Assembly: GCF_017599305.1 (NCBI RefSeq)
Contig: NZ_JAGFWR010000016.1
Span: forward strand, 1 to 64,000
DNA length: 64,000 bases
Source: Micromonospora antibiotica
GTDB lineage: Bacteria; Actinomycetota; Actinomycetes; Mycobacteriales; Micromonosporaceae
Direction: 5' to 3'
In this document: piece by piece, positions 53,534 to 62,953 of the stretch
Layout: every line of letters begins with the position of its first letter
Numbering within the stretch: the first letter of the stretch is position 1
Translations under genes and position numbers: made by a program
Notes under the pieces: generated by a model
Told to the model about the DNA's origin: nothing
The model's input: the letters and a program-made list of their open reading frames with translations, nothing else
Databases searched by the model: none

Positions 53534-55378
53534 ATGGTCTCCCCCACCGAGCTGCGCGCCTCCGACGCCCTCGACGTGCTCCGCCGGGTCTTCGGCTACG
53601 ACGCCTTCCGGGGCTTCCAGCAGGAGGTCATCGACCACGTGGTGGCCGGTGGGGACGCCCTGGTGCTGATGCCCACCGGTGGCGGCAAGTCGCTGTGCTA
53701 CCAGGTCCCGGCCCTGGTCCGTGACGGTGTCGCGGTGGTCGTCTCCCCGCTGATCGCCCTCATGCAGGACCAGGTCGACGCGCTGACGGCGGTCGGCGTC
53801 CGCGCCGGTTTCCTCAACTCGACGCAGGACTACGCGGCCCGGCGCACGGTCGAGCAGGCATTCGTCGCCGGTGAGCTGGATCTGCTCTACCTCGCCCCGG
53901 AGGCGTTGGGCACCCGGGGCGTGCAGCAGCTGCTCGACCGGGGTCGGATCGGCCTGTTCGCCATCGACGAGGCGCACTGCGTGTCCCAGTGGGGGCACGA
54001 CTTCCGCCCGGACTACCTGGCCCTGTCGATGCTGCACGAGCGGTGGCCGGCGGTGCCCCGGATCGCGCTGACCGCGACCGCCACCAGCGCCACCCGGGCC
54101 GAGATCGCCACCCGGCTCCAGCTCACCGAGGCGAAGCACTTCGTGGCGAGCTTCGACCGGCCCAACATCCAGTACCGGATCGTGCCCAAGAAGGAGCCGC
54201 GCAAGCAGTTGCTGGCCCTGCTGCGCGACGAGCATCCGGGTGACGCCGGCATCGTCTACTGCCTGTCCCGGGCGTCGGTGGACAAGACGGCCGAGTTCCT
54301 GGTCGCCAACGGGGTCGCCGCGCTGCCCTACCACGCCGGCCTGGACTCGGTCACCCGCGCCGCCAACCAACAGCGTTTCCTGCGCGAGGACGGCCTGGTC
54401 ATGGTCGCCACGATCGCGTTCGGGATGGGCATCGACAAACCGGACGTCCGCTTCGTGGCCCACCTCGACCTGCCGAAGTCGGTCGAGGGCTACTACCAGG
54501 AGACCGGGCGGGCCGGCCGGGACGGGTTGCCGTCGACCGCCTGGCTCGCCTACGGCCTCCAGGACGTGGTGCAGCAGCGCAAGATGATCGAGACGTCGGA
54601 CGGCGACCTGGCGCACCGGCGTAACCTCGCCACCCACCTGGACGCCATGCTGGCGCTCTGCGAGACGGTCCGCTGTCGCCGGGTACAGCTGCTCGAATAC
54701 TTCGGCCAGCCCGGCACGGCCGACTGCGGCAACTGCGACACCTGCCTGACCCCGCCGGAGACCTGGGACGGCACGGTGGCCGCGCAGAAGCTGCTGTCCA
54801 CCGTCTACCGGCTCGACCGGGAACGCAACCAGCGCTTCGGTGCCGGGCACTGCGTCGACATTCTGCTCGGCAAGCAGAATGACAAGATCAGCCAGTACGG
54901 CCACGACGCGCTGAGCACCTTCGGCATCGGCACCGAGCTGCGCGAGGCGGAGTGGCGCGGGGTGGTGCGGCAACTGCTCGCCGAGGGGCTGTTGGCGGTC
55001 GAGGGCGACTACGGCACGCTGGCGCTCACCGAGGCCAGCGCGGACGTGCTGGCCCGCCGCCGCACGGTCACCATGCGCCGGGAGCCGGAGAAGGTGGCCT
55101 CGACCCGCTCGGCCAAGCCGCGCGGCGCGGCCACCGTGGTCGCCGAGCTGTCCCCGGCGGCCGGGTCGCTGTTCGAGCGGCTGCGGGCCTGGCGGGGGGC
55201 CACCGCGAAGGAACAGGGCGTGCCCGCGTACGTGATCTTCCACGACGCGACGCTGCGGCAGATCGCCACCGACTCCCCCACCTCGCTGGCCGAGCTGTCG
55301 AGGATCAGCGGCGTCGGCGAGAACAAGCTCGCCAAGTACGGCGAGTCCATCCTCACCGTCCTCGCCGACCAGCCCTGA
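53534..55378 (+). CDS. recQ: ATP-dependent DNA helicase RecQ
   Basis: 614 aa. Order: motif 0 FGYDAFRGFQQEVIDHV, Walker A LMPTGGGKSLCYQ, DEAH box FAIDEAHCVSQWGHDFRPDY, motif VI ETGRAGRDGLPS, the zinc-binding RQC region CRRVQLLEYFGQ then DCGNCDTCL, a winged helix, and a C-terminal HRDC domain (VIFHDATLRQIATDSPTSLAEL). It unwinds recombination and replication intermediates. The ATG at 53534 is probably leaderless. It is convergent with uvrC, 6 bp apart. Confidence 0.97.
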   Translation: MVSPTELRASDALDVLRRVFGYDAFRGFQQEVIDHVVAGGDALVLMPTGGGKSLCYQVPALVRDGVAVVVSPLIALMQDQVDALTAVGVRAGFLNSTQDYAARRTVEQAFVAGELDLLYLAPEALGTRGVQQLLDRGRIGLFAIDEAHCVSQWGHDFRPDYLALSMLHERWPAVPRIALTATATSATRAEIATRLQLTEAKHFVASFDRPNIQYRIVPKKEPRKQLLALLRDEHPGDAGIVYCLSRASVDKTAEFLVANGVAALPYHAGLDSVTRAANQQRFLREDGLVMVATIAFGMGIDKPDVRFVAHLDLPKSVEGYYQETGRAGRDGLPSTAWLAYGLQDVVQQRKMIETSDGDLAHRRNLATHLDAMLALCETVRCRRVQLLEYFGQPGTADCGNCDTCLTPPETWDGTVAAQKLLSTVYRLDRERNQRFGAGHCVDILLGKQNDKISQYGHDALSTFGIGTELREAEWRGVVRQLLAEGLLAVEGDYGTLALTEASADVLARRRTVTMRREPEKVASTRSAKPRGAATVVAELSPAAGSLFERLRAWRGATAKEQGVPAYVIFHDATLRQIATDSPTSLAELSRISGVGENKLAKYGESILTVLADQP

Positions 55379-55384
55379 CCGCCG

Positions 55385-57334
55385 TCAGTCGGCCGGGGTG
55401 GGGGCGGTGGTCTTCGGGTCGTCGTCGAGGGCGGCGAGGATCGCCTCGGCGGTGCGGCGGCCCACCCCGGGCACCTCGACGATCTCCTCCACGGTGGCGG
55501 CGGAGAGCCGTTTGAGCGAGCCGAAGTGTTGCAGCAACGCCTTGCGGCGGACCTCACCCAGCCCGGGGACGGTGTCCAGGGCCGATTCGGTCATCCGCTT
55601 GGAGCGCCGCTGCCGGTGGAAGGTGATGGCGAACCGGTGCGCCTCGTCCCGGGCGCGTTGCAGCAGGTAGAGCCCTTCGGAGGTGCGCGGCAGGATGACC
55701 GGGTAGTCGTCGTCGGGCAGCCAGACCTCCTCCAGCCGCTTGGCCAGCCCGCACAGTGCCACGTCGTCGATGCCCAGCTCGGCCAGCGCCTGGGCGGCCG
55801 CCGCCACCTGCGGGGCACCGCCGTCGACCACCACCAGCTGCGGCGGGTACGCGAACTTGCGCGGCCGGCCGGTGGTCGGGTCGATGCCGGGGCGGTCGGG
55901 GTCGGACGCGGTCTCCTCGCCCAGCTCGCCGGTCTCGGCGCGGGCGTCGAGGTAGCGGGCGAAGCGCCGACGCAGCACCTCGGACATCGCCGACAGGTCG
56001 TCGGTGGCGCCCCGGACGATGAACCGGCGGTACTCGCTCTTGCGGGGCAGCCCGTCCTCGAAGACGACCATGCTGGCCACCACGTCGGTGCCCTGGATCT
56101 GGGAGACGTCGAAGCACTCGATGCGCAGCGGCGAGGTGCGCATGCCGAGCGCCTCGCTGATCTCGTCGAGCGCCTTGCCCCGGGTGGTCAGGTCGCCGGC
56201 CCGCTTGAGCTTGTGCCGGGCCAGCGCGTCCTTCGCGTTGCGGCCCACCGTCTCCAGCAGGGTCTTCTTGTCGCCCCGCTGGGGCACCCGCAGCGACACC
56301 CGGCTGCCCCGGCGGGCGCTGAGCCAGTCGGCGAGTGCGTCGGCGTCACCGGGCAGCTCGGGGACGAGCAACTCCCGGGGGACGTCCGCCTCGCCCTGCT
56401 CGCCGCCGTAGACCTGGGTGCAGAAGTGGTGCACCAGGTCGCCGGTGGTCAGCTCCTCGGTCTTTTCCACCACCCAGCCGCGCTGGCCGCGTACCCGGCC
56501 GTCGCGGACGTGGAAGACCTGCACGGCGGCTTCGAGGGGGTCGTCGGCGAAGGCGACCACGTCGGCGTCGGTGCCGTCGCCGAGCACCACGGTCTGCTTC
56601 TCCATGGCCCGGCGCAGGGCGGCCACGTCGTCGCGCAGCCGGGCCGCCCGCTCGAACTCCAACTGCTCGCTGGCCTCGGTCATCTCGCGTTCGAGGCGAC
56701 GCACCATGCTGTCGGTGCGGCCGGCCATGAACTCGCAGAAGTTGTCGACGATCGCCCGGTGCGCGTCGGCGGAGACGGTGCCCACGCAGGGCGCGGAGCA
56801 CTTGCCGATGTAGCCGAGCAGGCAGGGCCGGCCCACCTGCCCGGCCCGCTTGAACACCCCGGCGGAGCAGGTGCGGGCGGGGAAGACCCGCAGCAGCAGG
56901 TCGAGCGTCTCGCGGATCGCCCAGGCGTGCGAGTACGGCCCGAAGTACCGCACGCCCTTACGCTTCGCGCCCCGCATGACCTGCAGCCGCGGGTATTCCT
57001 CGTCGAGGGTGACCGCCAGGTACGGGTACGACTTGTCGTCGCGGTACCGGACGTTGAACCGGGGGTCGTACTGCTTGATCCAGGTGAACTCCTGCTGGAG
57101 CGCGTCGACCTCGGTGGCGACGGTCATCCAGTCGACCGACTCGGCCGTGGTGACCATCTGCCGGGTCCGCTCGTGCAGACCCAGCAGATCGCCGAAGTAG
57201 GAGTTGAGTCGGGCGCGCAGGTTCTTCGCCTTGCCGACGTAGATCACCCGGCCGGTGCCGTCGCGGAACCGGTAGACCCCGGGGGACTCGGGGATCGTGC
57301 CGGTCGCGGGGCGGTAGGTCGAGGGATCAGCCAC
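55385..57334 (-). CDS. uvrC: Excinuclease ABC subunit C
   Basis: 649 aa. GIY-YIG domain SPGVYRFRDGTGRVIYVGKAKNLRARLNSYF; a Cys-rich segment (ARTCSAGVF, GKCSAPC); UvrB-binding UVR motif EQLEFERAARLRDDVAALR; RNase H-like endonuclease domain with IECFDVSQIQGTDVVASMVVF and VVVDGGAPQV; and a C-terminal double HhH (DTVPGLGEVRRKALLQHFG, VPGVGRRTAEAIL). It makes both incisions in nucleotide excision repair. The GTG at 57334 lies 7 bp after TAGTCT on the minus strand, so it is probably leaderless. Confidence 0.97.
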   Translation of the reverse strand: MADPSTYRPATGTIPESPGVYRFRDGTGRVIYVGKAKNLRARLNSYFGDLLGLHERTRQMVTTAESVDWMTVATEVDALQQEFTWIKQYDPRFNVRYRDDKSYPYLAVTLDEEYPRLQVMRGAKRKGVRYFGPYSHAWAIRETLDLLLRVFPARTCSAGVFKRAGQVGRPCLLGYIGKCSAPCVGTVSADAHRAIVDNFCEFMAGRTDSMVRRLEREMTEASEQLEFERAARLRDDVAALRRAMEKQTVVLGDGTDADVVAFADDPLEAAVQVFHVRDGRVRGQRGWVVEKTEELTTGDLVHHFCTQVYGGEQGEADVPRELLVPELPGDADALADWLSARRGSRVSLRVPQRGDKKTLLETVGRNAKDALARHKLKRAGDLTTRGKALDEISEALGMRTSPLRIECFDVSQIQGTDVVASMVVFEDGLPRKSEYRRFIVRGATDDLSAMSEVLRRRFARYLDARAETGELGEETASDPDRPGIDPTTGRPRKFAYPPQLVVVDGGAPQVAAAAQALAELGIDDVALCGLAKRLEEVWLPDDDYPVILPRTSEGLYLLQRARDEAHRFAITFHRQRRSKRMTESALDTVPGLGEVRRKALLQHFGSLKRLSAATVEEIVEVPGVGRRTAEAILAALDDDPKTTAPTPAD

Positions 57335-57344
57335 GGCACCGAGA

Positions 57345-58682
57345 CTATCCGTTGCCCCCGACACTCCAGATCACGCCGAGCTGGTCGACCTCGGTGCCGC
57401 TGCGACCGAAGAATCCGGCCAGCCGACCGCCAGGCGGTGCGGTGAAGGTGACCGCCGCCGAGGTGGGCGTACCGGCGGCCAGGACGCGACCCTGGTCGGT
57501 GCTGAGCCGGGCCGAGAAGATCCTGGTCCGGCCGTCCTTCTGCCCCTGGGTCAGGGTGACCTGGGTGATCCGCTCGCCGGGGGCGAGGGTGAGGCCGGTC
57601 TCGGTCCCGCCGGTGCCGCCGTGGCGCAGCTGGCCGCCGTCGGCGAGGTCGACACCGACGGCGTCGAGCCGGGAGCCGCCGCGCAGGGTGATCCGGGTGA
57701 CCGCCGGGCCGACCCGGTCGGCGTCGGTGAACGGGGTGCCGTGCGGGCCGCCCCAGGTGTCGCTGGCCCGCAGCGTCGGGGCGAGGGTCCAGTCGAACCA
57801 GGCGGCGTGCGGGTAGTGGTCGGACAGCGGCCCGCCGGTCGGGGTGAGGAACCGGGCGTGCTCGTTGTGGTAGCGGTTCAGGGTGAGATTGACCAGCTTG
57901 TTGCCCCGGTAGAGGATCTTGTCGACCACCTCGCAGGAGTCGGTCACGTTGGCCTCGTCGCAGACCAGCGCCGGGTCACCGGCAGCCGGCGGCTGGCCGG
58001 TCCGTTCCTGCTGCACCCAGACGTCGGTGAGCCCGTTGGCCGCGACCAGGTCGCGGATGTTGTCACCGGTACGGGTGTAACGGACGTTCAGGTCCCCCAT
58101 CAGCACCACCGCGTTGCCGGCCGAGTTGGCGGCGACGTAGGCGGAGAGCTGGCTGAGGTTGGACCGGCGGGCGGCCAGGTCGGCGTCGGTGGTGCCGGCG
58201 TTGGGGTGGGCGTTGTAGAAGTCGACGTAGACGCCCTCGGCGAGCCGGATGCGGCTGGCGGTGAAGCCCTTCGGGGTGAGGCAGTCGGTGCCGTTGCAGG
58301 AGTTCCACTTCACCCGGGCGAAGTCGCTGTACGGGTAGTTCGACAGCGTGTTGAGGCCGCTGCCGAACGGCACGCCCCCGCTGGTCGGGGTGCGGTACGG
58401 GTGCTGGTCGGTGGCGTACAGGTCGGCGTGGTAGTTGAAGTCCTCCTGGACGTGCACGATGTCGTACCCGCCGAGCCGTTCGCCGATCGGCCGGGTGTTC
58501 GTCGCCGGGTCGCCGCTGGAGATGATGTCCGGCAGGCCGGCGACGTTGTAGGTGAGCACGGAGAACGCCCCCGAGGTGGGCGCGGCGGCGGTGGCGGTGC
58601 CCGGGGACGCGGCGGCCGGCGCGGGCGGGGTGAGCACGGCCGCGAGCAGCGTCGCGGCCGCGAGCAGACGGACGACCTTCAT
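57345..58682 (-). CDS. Secreted endonuclease/exonuclease/phosphatase-family protein with jacalin-like domain
   Basis: 445 aa. Signal peptide (MKVVRLLAAATLLAAVLTPP, cleavage near AAA-SPG). An EEP domain (about 35-305) carries VLTYNVAGLPD, HVQEDFNYHADLY, VLMGDLNVRYTR and LSDHYPHAAWF, the metal and catalytic His/Asp/Asn set; similar secreted enzymes include sphingomyelinases. A C-terminal jacalin-like lectin domain (about 312-444) begins SDTWGGPHGTPFTDAD and ends GRLAGFFGRSGTEVDQLGVIW. Likely a secreted phosphodiesterase that binds glycans. Start ATG at 58682. Divergent from the penicillin acylase-family gene. Confidence 0.88.
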   Translation of the reverse strand: MKVVRLLAAATLLAAVLTPPAPAAASPGTATAAAPTSGAFSVLTYNVAGLPDIISSGDPATNTRPIGERLGGYDIVHVQEDFNYHADLYATDQHPYRTPTSGGVPFGSGLNTLSNYPYSDFARVKWNSCNGTDCLTPKGFTASRIRLAEGVYVDFYNAHPNAGTTDADLAARRSNLSQLSAYVAANSAGNAVVLMGDLNVRYTRTGDNIRDLVAANGLTDVWVQQERTGQPPAAGDPALVCDEANVTDSCEVVDKILYRGNKLVNLTLNRYHNEHARFLTPTGGPLSDHYPHAAWFDWTLAPTLRASDTWGGPHGTPFTDADRVGPAVTRITLRGGSRLDAVGVDLADGGQLRHGGTGGTETGLTLAPGERITQVTLTQGQKDGRTRIFSARLSTDQGRVLAAGTPTSAAVTFTAPPGGRLAGFFGRSGTEVDQLGVIWSVGGNG

Positions 58683-58861
58683 CGACGGTCCAATCTGGAG
58701 TGGCGGGACCGGCGGGGGACACCGGTCGGGGGTGGGCGAGGGGCGGGCGTCAGCCCGGGTGCCGGATCGAAAGCTATCCACGCGCGCCGACCGGCTCGAT
58801 ACTCCCGGGGAAAGATCCGGCAGCCGCTCGATGGACGTCTTCCGATATCGACGAGCGGAGA

Positions 58862-58875
58862 TTACCATCCGGTAA
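58862..58875. promoter_or_regulatory. Small palindrome in the divergent promoter region
   Basis: TTACC-ATCC-GGTAA lies in an AT-rich patch 47 bp upstream of the acylase ATG and shared with the EEP gene upstream region. It could be an operator for either secreted-enzyme gene. Confidence 0.35.
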
Positions 58876-58922
58876 CCGAATGTTATTCACGTAAAGATCC
58901 CCATCCTCATCGGAGGATCACC

Positions 58923-61900
58923 ATGCCCCGTCCCCCCACCGTCCGCCGCCTGCTCGCCGGACTGACCGCCGGCATCAGCGTCGCCGCCCTGCTCACCGCG
59001 ACCCCCGCCGCCCCGGCCGAGGCCGCCGCGCCACGTGCCGCGTTCAGCCCCGAGGACTACTGCCTCGGCGAGTGCGGCGACATCCTGCCACCCGGCCAGA
59101 ACGGCAACGCCACCCTCGTCGAGGTGCTGGGCAACCAGACCCTCGGCACCCTGCCCCGGCACTCCGCCGACCAGCTCGACCGCTACGCCGACCTGGTCTA
59201 CGGCTACGCCGGGCTACGCGAGGAACAGATCGGCTCGTTCTTCAACGACGCCTCCTTCGGAGTGCCGCAGGGGCAGGTCGAACGCGACTACTCGCCCCGC
59301 TCCGACGTGCGCATCCTGCGGGACAAGGCCACCGGCGTCCCGCACGTCACCGGCACCACCCGGGGCGGCACCATGTACGGCGCGGGCTACGCCGGGGCCG
59401 AGGACCGACTGTTCACCATGGACCTGCTGCGGCACGTCGGCCGGGGCACCCTCACCTCGTTCGCCGGGGGCGCCCCCGGCAACCGGGCCCTGGAGCAGAG
59501 CGTCTGGCGCAACTCGCCGTACACCGAGGCGGACCTCCAGGCGCAGGTCGAGGCGCTGCGCACGAAGGGTCCGCGCGGCCAGCAGCTCTACGCCGACGTG
59601 CAGGAGTACATCGCCGGCATCAACGCCTACATCGGCGTCTGCATGGGTGCCCGCAACTGCCCCGGCGAGTACGTGCTCACCGGCCACCTGGACGCGGTCA
59701 CCAACGCCGGTGGCCCGGAGCCGTTCCAGCTCACCGACCTGATCGCCATCGCCGGTGTGGTGGGCGGCCTCTTCGGCGGCGGGGGCGGCACCGAGATGCA
59801 GTCCGCGCTGGTCCGCATCGCCGCCCGCGCCAAGTACGGCGCCACCGAGGGCGACCGGGTGTGGACGGCGTTCCGCAACCAGAACGACCCGGAGACCGTG
59901 CTGACCCTGCACGACGGGCAGAGCTTCCCGTACGGCGACGCCTCCCCGGACGCGGCGAGCGTGGCACTGCCCGACGCCGGCTCGGCCCGGGTCGAGCCGA
60001 TCTTCACCGACCCGACCGGCTCCGCCGGCAGCACCGCCGCCCCGGCCCGTACCACCGGCACCAGCGCGTCCGGTGAGCTGGCCGCCGCCCTGTCCGGGCT
60101 GACCATCAGCCCGGCGCACCGGGGCATGTCCAACGCGGCGGTGGTCTCGGCCGCGAACTCGGCCACCGGACACCCGGTCGCGGTCTTCGGCCCGCAGACC
60201 GGCTACTTCTCCCCGCAACTGCTGATGGTGCAGGAGTTGCAGGGCCCGGGGATCAGTGCCCGGGGCGCGGCGTTCGCCGGTCTCAACCTCTACGTGCTGC
60301 TCGGCCGGGGGCAGGACTACGCGTGGAGCGCCACCTCGTCGATCCACGACATCACCGACAGCTACGCGGTGCCGCTGTGCACCACCGACGGCAGCGCCCC
60401 CACCCTCGCCGCCGACCACTACCTCTACCGGGGGCAGTGCGTGGCGATGGAACAGCTCGCGCACGTCAACAAGTGGACGCCGACCCTCGCCGACGGCACC
60501 GCCAAGGGGTCGTACAAGCTGGTGGCCTGGCGGACGAAGCTCGGCCTGGTGTCCTGGCGGGGCACGGTGGGCGGCAAACCGCACGCGTTCACCCAGCTAC
60601 GCTCCACCTACCGGCACGAGGCCGACTCGGCGATCGGCTTCCAGATGTTCAACGACCCGGCCCAGATGGGCTCGGCGGACGCCTTCGTCGCCTCGGCCAA
60701 CAACGTCGAGTACGCGTTCAACTGGTTCTACGTCAACTCCACCGAGTCGGCGTACTTCAACTCCGGGCTGAACCCGGTGCGGGCCGCCGGGTCCAACCCG
60801 AACCTGCCGATGAAGGCCGAGCCGGCCTACGAGTGGCAGGGCTTCGACCCGGCGACGAACACCGCCAACTACGCCCCGCTGGCCGCCCATCCCCGGTCGG
60901 TCAACCAGGACTACTACGTCAGCTGGAACAACAAGCAGGCCAAGGACTTCGGCGGCGCGGACGGCAACTACAGCTTCGGCGCGGTGCACCGGGCCGACCT
61001 GCTGGACCGCCCGCTCAAGGCGGGCCTTGCGGCCGGCCGGAAGTTCGACCGGGGCTCGCTGACCGCACTGGTCGAGCAGGCCGGCGTGACCGACCTGCGC
61101 GGGGCCGAGGTACTCGACGAGCTGATCCGGGTGCTGGAGAGCCAGCCCGTCGCCGACGCCGCGCTGGCCACCGAGATCAGCCGGCTCAAGGCGTGGCGGC
61201 AGGACGGCGCGCTGCGGGTGGAGACCGCGAAGGGGTCGAAGGTCTACCGGCACGCCGACGCGATCCGCACCTTCGACGCCTGGTGGCCGCTGCTGGTCCG
61301 GGGGATGTTCCGCGACCAGCTCGGCCCGGACCTCTACCAGTCGTTGATCAACGCGATCCAGATCAACGAGTCCCCCTCCGGGTACCAGCAGGGCGACAAG
61401 TCCAACCTGCCGACCTCGGCCAACGAGGCCCAGTCGCACAAGGGCTCGTCCTTCCAGTACGGCTGGTGGGGCTACGTCGACAAGGACCTACGCGCGGTGC
61501 TCGGCGACCCGGTGCGCGGCGGGCTGGGTCGGGGCTACTGCGGGGCCGGGAACCTGGCCGGCTGCCGGCAGGTGCTGCTGGACACGCTACGCACGGCGGC
61601 GGCCACCCCGGCCGCCCAGACCTATCCCGGCGACGCGAGCTGCGCCGCCGGTGACCAGTGGTGCGCGGACGCGATCATCCAGTCGCCGCTGGGCGGGATC
61701 AAGCACGCCACCATCGCCTGGCAGAACCGGCCCACCTTCCAGCAGGTGGTGTCGTTCCCGTCCCGCCGGGGCGACGACCTGACCAACCTGGCCGCCGGCC
61801 GGCCGGTCAGCGCGTCCGGCAGTGAGCTGTTCTTCGGGGCGGCCAAGGCCGTCGACTCCGACCTCGGCACCCGCTGGGCGAGCAGCTGGGCCGACGACCA

Positions 61901-62165
61901 GTGGCTGACCGTGGACCTCGGGTCGGCCCGCCAGGTGGGTCGGGTGACGCTGGCCTGGGAGTCGGCGTACGCCCGGTCGTACCGGATCGAGGTGTCCAAC
62001 GACGGGTCGACCTGGCGTACGGTCTGGTCGACCACGGCCGGTGACGGCGGCACCGACGTGGCGGCCTTCCCCACGACGAGCGCCCGCTACGTCCGGATGC
62101 ACGGGGTGACCCGGGCCACCACGTACGGCTACTCGATCTGGGAGATGGCGGTCTACCCGCAGTGA
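58923..62165 (+). CDS. Secreted penicillin acylase-family protein with F5/8 type C domain
   Basis: 1080 aa. A signal peptide (residues 1-34, ending AEAAAPRA) is followed by an Ntn-hydrolase of the penicillin amidase family. The N-terminal alpha chain holds LRDKATGVPHVTGTTRGGTMYGAGYAGAEDRLF; after a linker the nucleophile Ser403 is in RGMSNAAVVSAANSATG, with autocleavage expected before it. The C-terminal 130 residues (from NLAAGRPVSASGS) are a discoidin/F5/8C carbohydrate-binding domain. Family members cleave amides, including acyl-homoserine lactones and cyclic lipopeptides. GGAGGA precedes the ATG. The lectin-type module suggests a surface-bound substrate (inference). Confidence 0.92.
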   Translation: MPRPPTVRRLLAGLTAGISVAALLTATPAAPAEAAAPRAAFSPEDYCLGECGDILPPGQNGNATLVEVLGNQTLGTLPRHSADQLDRYADLVYGYAGLREEQIGSFFNDASFGVPQGQVERDYSPRSDVRILRDKATGVPHVTGTTRGGTMYGAGYAGAEDRLFTMDLLRHVGRGTLTSFAGGAPGNRALEQSVWRNSPYTEADLQAQVEALRTKGPRGQQLYADVQEYIAGINAYIGVCMGARNCPGEYVLTGHLDAVTNAGGPEPFQLTDLIAIAGVVGGLFGGGGGTEMQSALVRIAARAKYGATEGDRVWTAFRNQNDPETVLTLHDGQSFPYGDASPDAASVALPDAGSARVEPIFTDPTGSAGSTAAPARTTGTSASGELAAALSGLTISPAHRGMSNAAVVSAANSATGHPVAVFGPQTGYFSPQLLMVQELQGPGISARGAAFAGLNLYVLLGRGQDYAWSATSSIHDITDSYAVPLCTTDGSAPTLAADHYLYRGQCVAMEQLAHVNKWTPTLADGTAKGSYKLVAWRTKLGLVSWRGTVGGKPHAFTQLRSTYRHEADSAIGFQMFNDPAQMGSADAFVASANNVEYAFNWFYVNSTESAYFNSGLNPVRAAGSNPNLPMKAEPAYEWQGFDPATNTANYAPLAAHPRSVNQDYYVSWNNKQAKDFGGADGNYSFGAVHRADLLDRPLKAGLAAGRKFDRGSLTALVEQAGVTDLRGAEVLDELIRVLESQPVADAALATEISRLKAWRQDGALRVETAKGSKVYRHADAIRTFDAWWPLLVRGMFRDQLGPDLYQSLINAIQINESPSGYQQGDKSNLPTSANEAQSHKGSSFQYGWWGYVDKDLRAVLGDPVRGGLGRGYCGAGNLAGCRQVLLDTLRTAAATPAAQTYPGDASCAAGDQWCADAIIQSPLGGIKHATIAWQNRPTFQQVVSFPSRRGDDLTNLAAGRPVSASGSELFFGAAKAVDSDLGTRWASSWADDQWLTVDLGSARQVGRVTLAWESAYARSYRIEVSNDGSTWRTVWSTTAGDGGTDVAAFPTTSARYVRMHGVTRATTYGYSIWEMAVYPQ

Positions 62166-62170
62166 ACCCG

Positions 62171-62208
62171 ACCGGCCGGCCCGGAGGACGTCCTCCGGGC
62201 CGGCCGGT
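62171..62208. terminator. 38-bp palindromic bidirectional terminator
   Basis: Perfect palindrome: an 18-bp GC-rich arm on each side (ACCGGCCGGCCCGGAGGA and its complement) around CG. It sits between the convergent acylase and Rieske lipoprotein genes, 5 bp from each stop codon. Confidence 0.88.
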
Positions 62209-62212
62209 GCGG

Positions 62213-62674
62213 TCAGGCCAACGAGATCTGGTCGCCGTCGATCTTGAGTTCCTTGGCGGTCAGCGGTTTCGTCGCCGGCCCCTCCTTGACCGCGCCGTCG
62301 GTGATGGCGAACTTGCTGTTGTGGCAGGTGCAGTTGATCGTCCCGCCGTCGACGTTCGACACCGGGCAGCCCTGGTGGGTGCAGATCGGGTCGAACCCCT
62401 TGAACTGCCCCTCCGTCGGCTGGGTGATCACCACGCCCTGCGCGGCGTAGACCTGGCCGCCGCCGACCGGGATGTCGGCGGTCTTGGCGATCGCGGCGGC
62501 ACCGGACCCGCCGGAGGTCGCGGCCGGCCCGCCGGTGGCCGGGGTGGCCGGTTCGTCACCGGAGTCGTCGCCGCAGGCGGTCAGGAGAACCGAGGCCCCC
62601 ACCGCACCGGCCCCGGCCAGCAGGGCACGTCGGGTCTGCGTACCGGGCCCGGTCAGCACCTGATCGTCGTTCAT
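62213..62674 (-). CDS. Rieske [2Fe-2S] lipoprotein, probably Tat-exported
   Basis: 153 aa. TRRALLAGAGAVGASVLL then LTAC gives a twin-arginine-like signal ending in a lipobox (Cys33), so the folded cluster protein is probably exported and membrane-anchored. Rieske ligands are in FDPICTHQGCPVSNV (C-x-H) and TINCTCHNSKFAI (C-x2-H form), with the additional disulfide-type cysteines. Probable electron-transfer protein of the outer face of the membrane; the partner is unknown. The ATG at 62674 begins the signal; the upstream frame lacks homology. Confidence 0.9.
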   Translation of the reverse strand: MNDDQVLTGPGTQTRRALLAGAGAVGASVLLTACGDDSGDEPATPATGGPAATSGGSGAAAIAKTADIPVGGGQVYAAQGVVITQPTEGQFKGFDPICTHQGCPVSNVDGGTINCTCHNSKFAITDGAVKEGPATKPLTAKELKIDGDQISLA

Positions 62675-62953
62675 CTCCGGCCTTTCTCTCGACTGCCGCC
62701 GCAGGTCGTCGACCATCGCGGCCTCACTGGAGCACACGCACCACTGTGCCCGACGGTTCACCCCGGCCGCCGGGGAACACCCTGCGGAGCGGGCCGACGC
62801 GCCATCGACCGCGCCCAACGGCATGCCGCCGGCCGGTGCAACGCATGCGACGTCCCGCTCCGGCCACGGATCACGCTGCCCGCGCCGACGGCGACGCCCG
62901 GCGCGGGCAGGCCGGCCGGGCGTCGTGGGCGGGCCGGGTGGCGACCCGCCGGG

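Noticed and set aside
57621..58922. In-frame upstream extension of the penicillin acylase gene, giving a 1514-codon frame
   Set aside because: It runs antisense through the EEP-jacalin gene. The real start is the ATG at 58923 with GGAGGA and a signal peptide.
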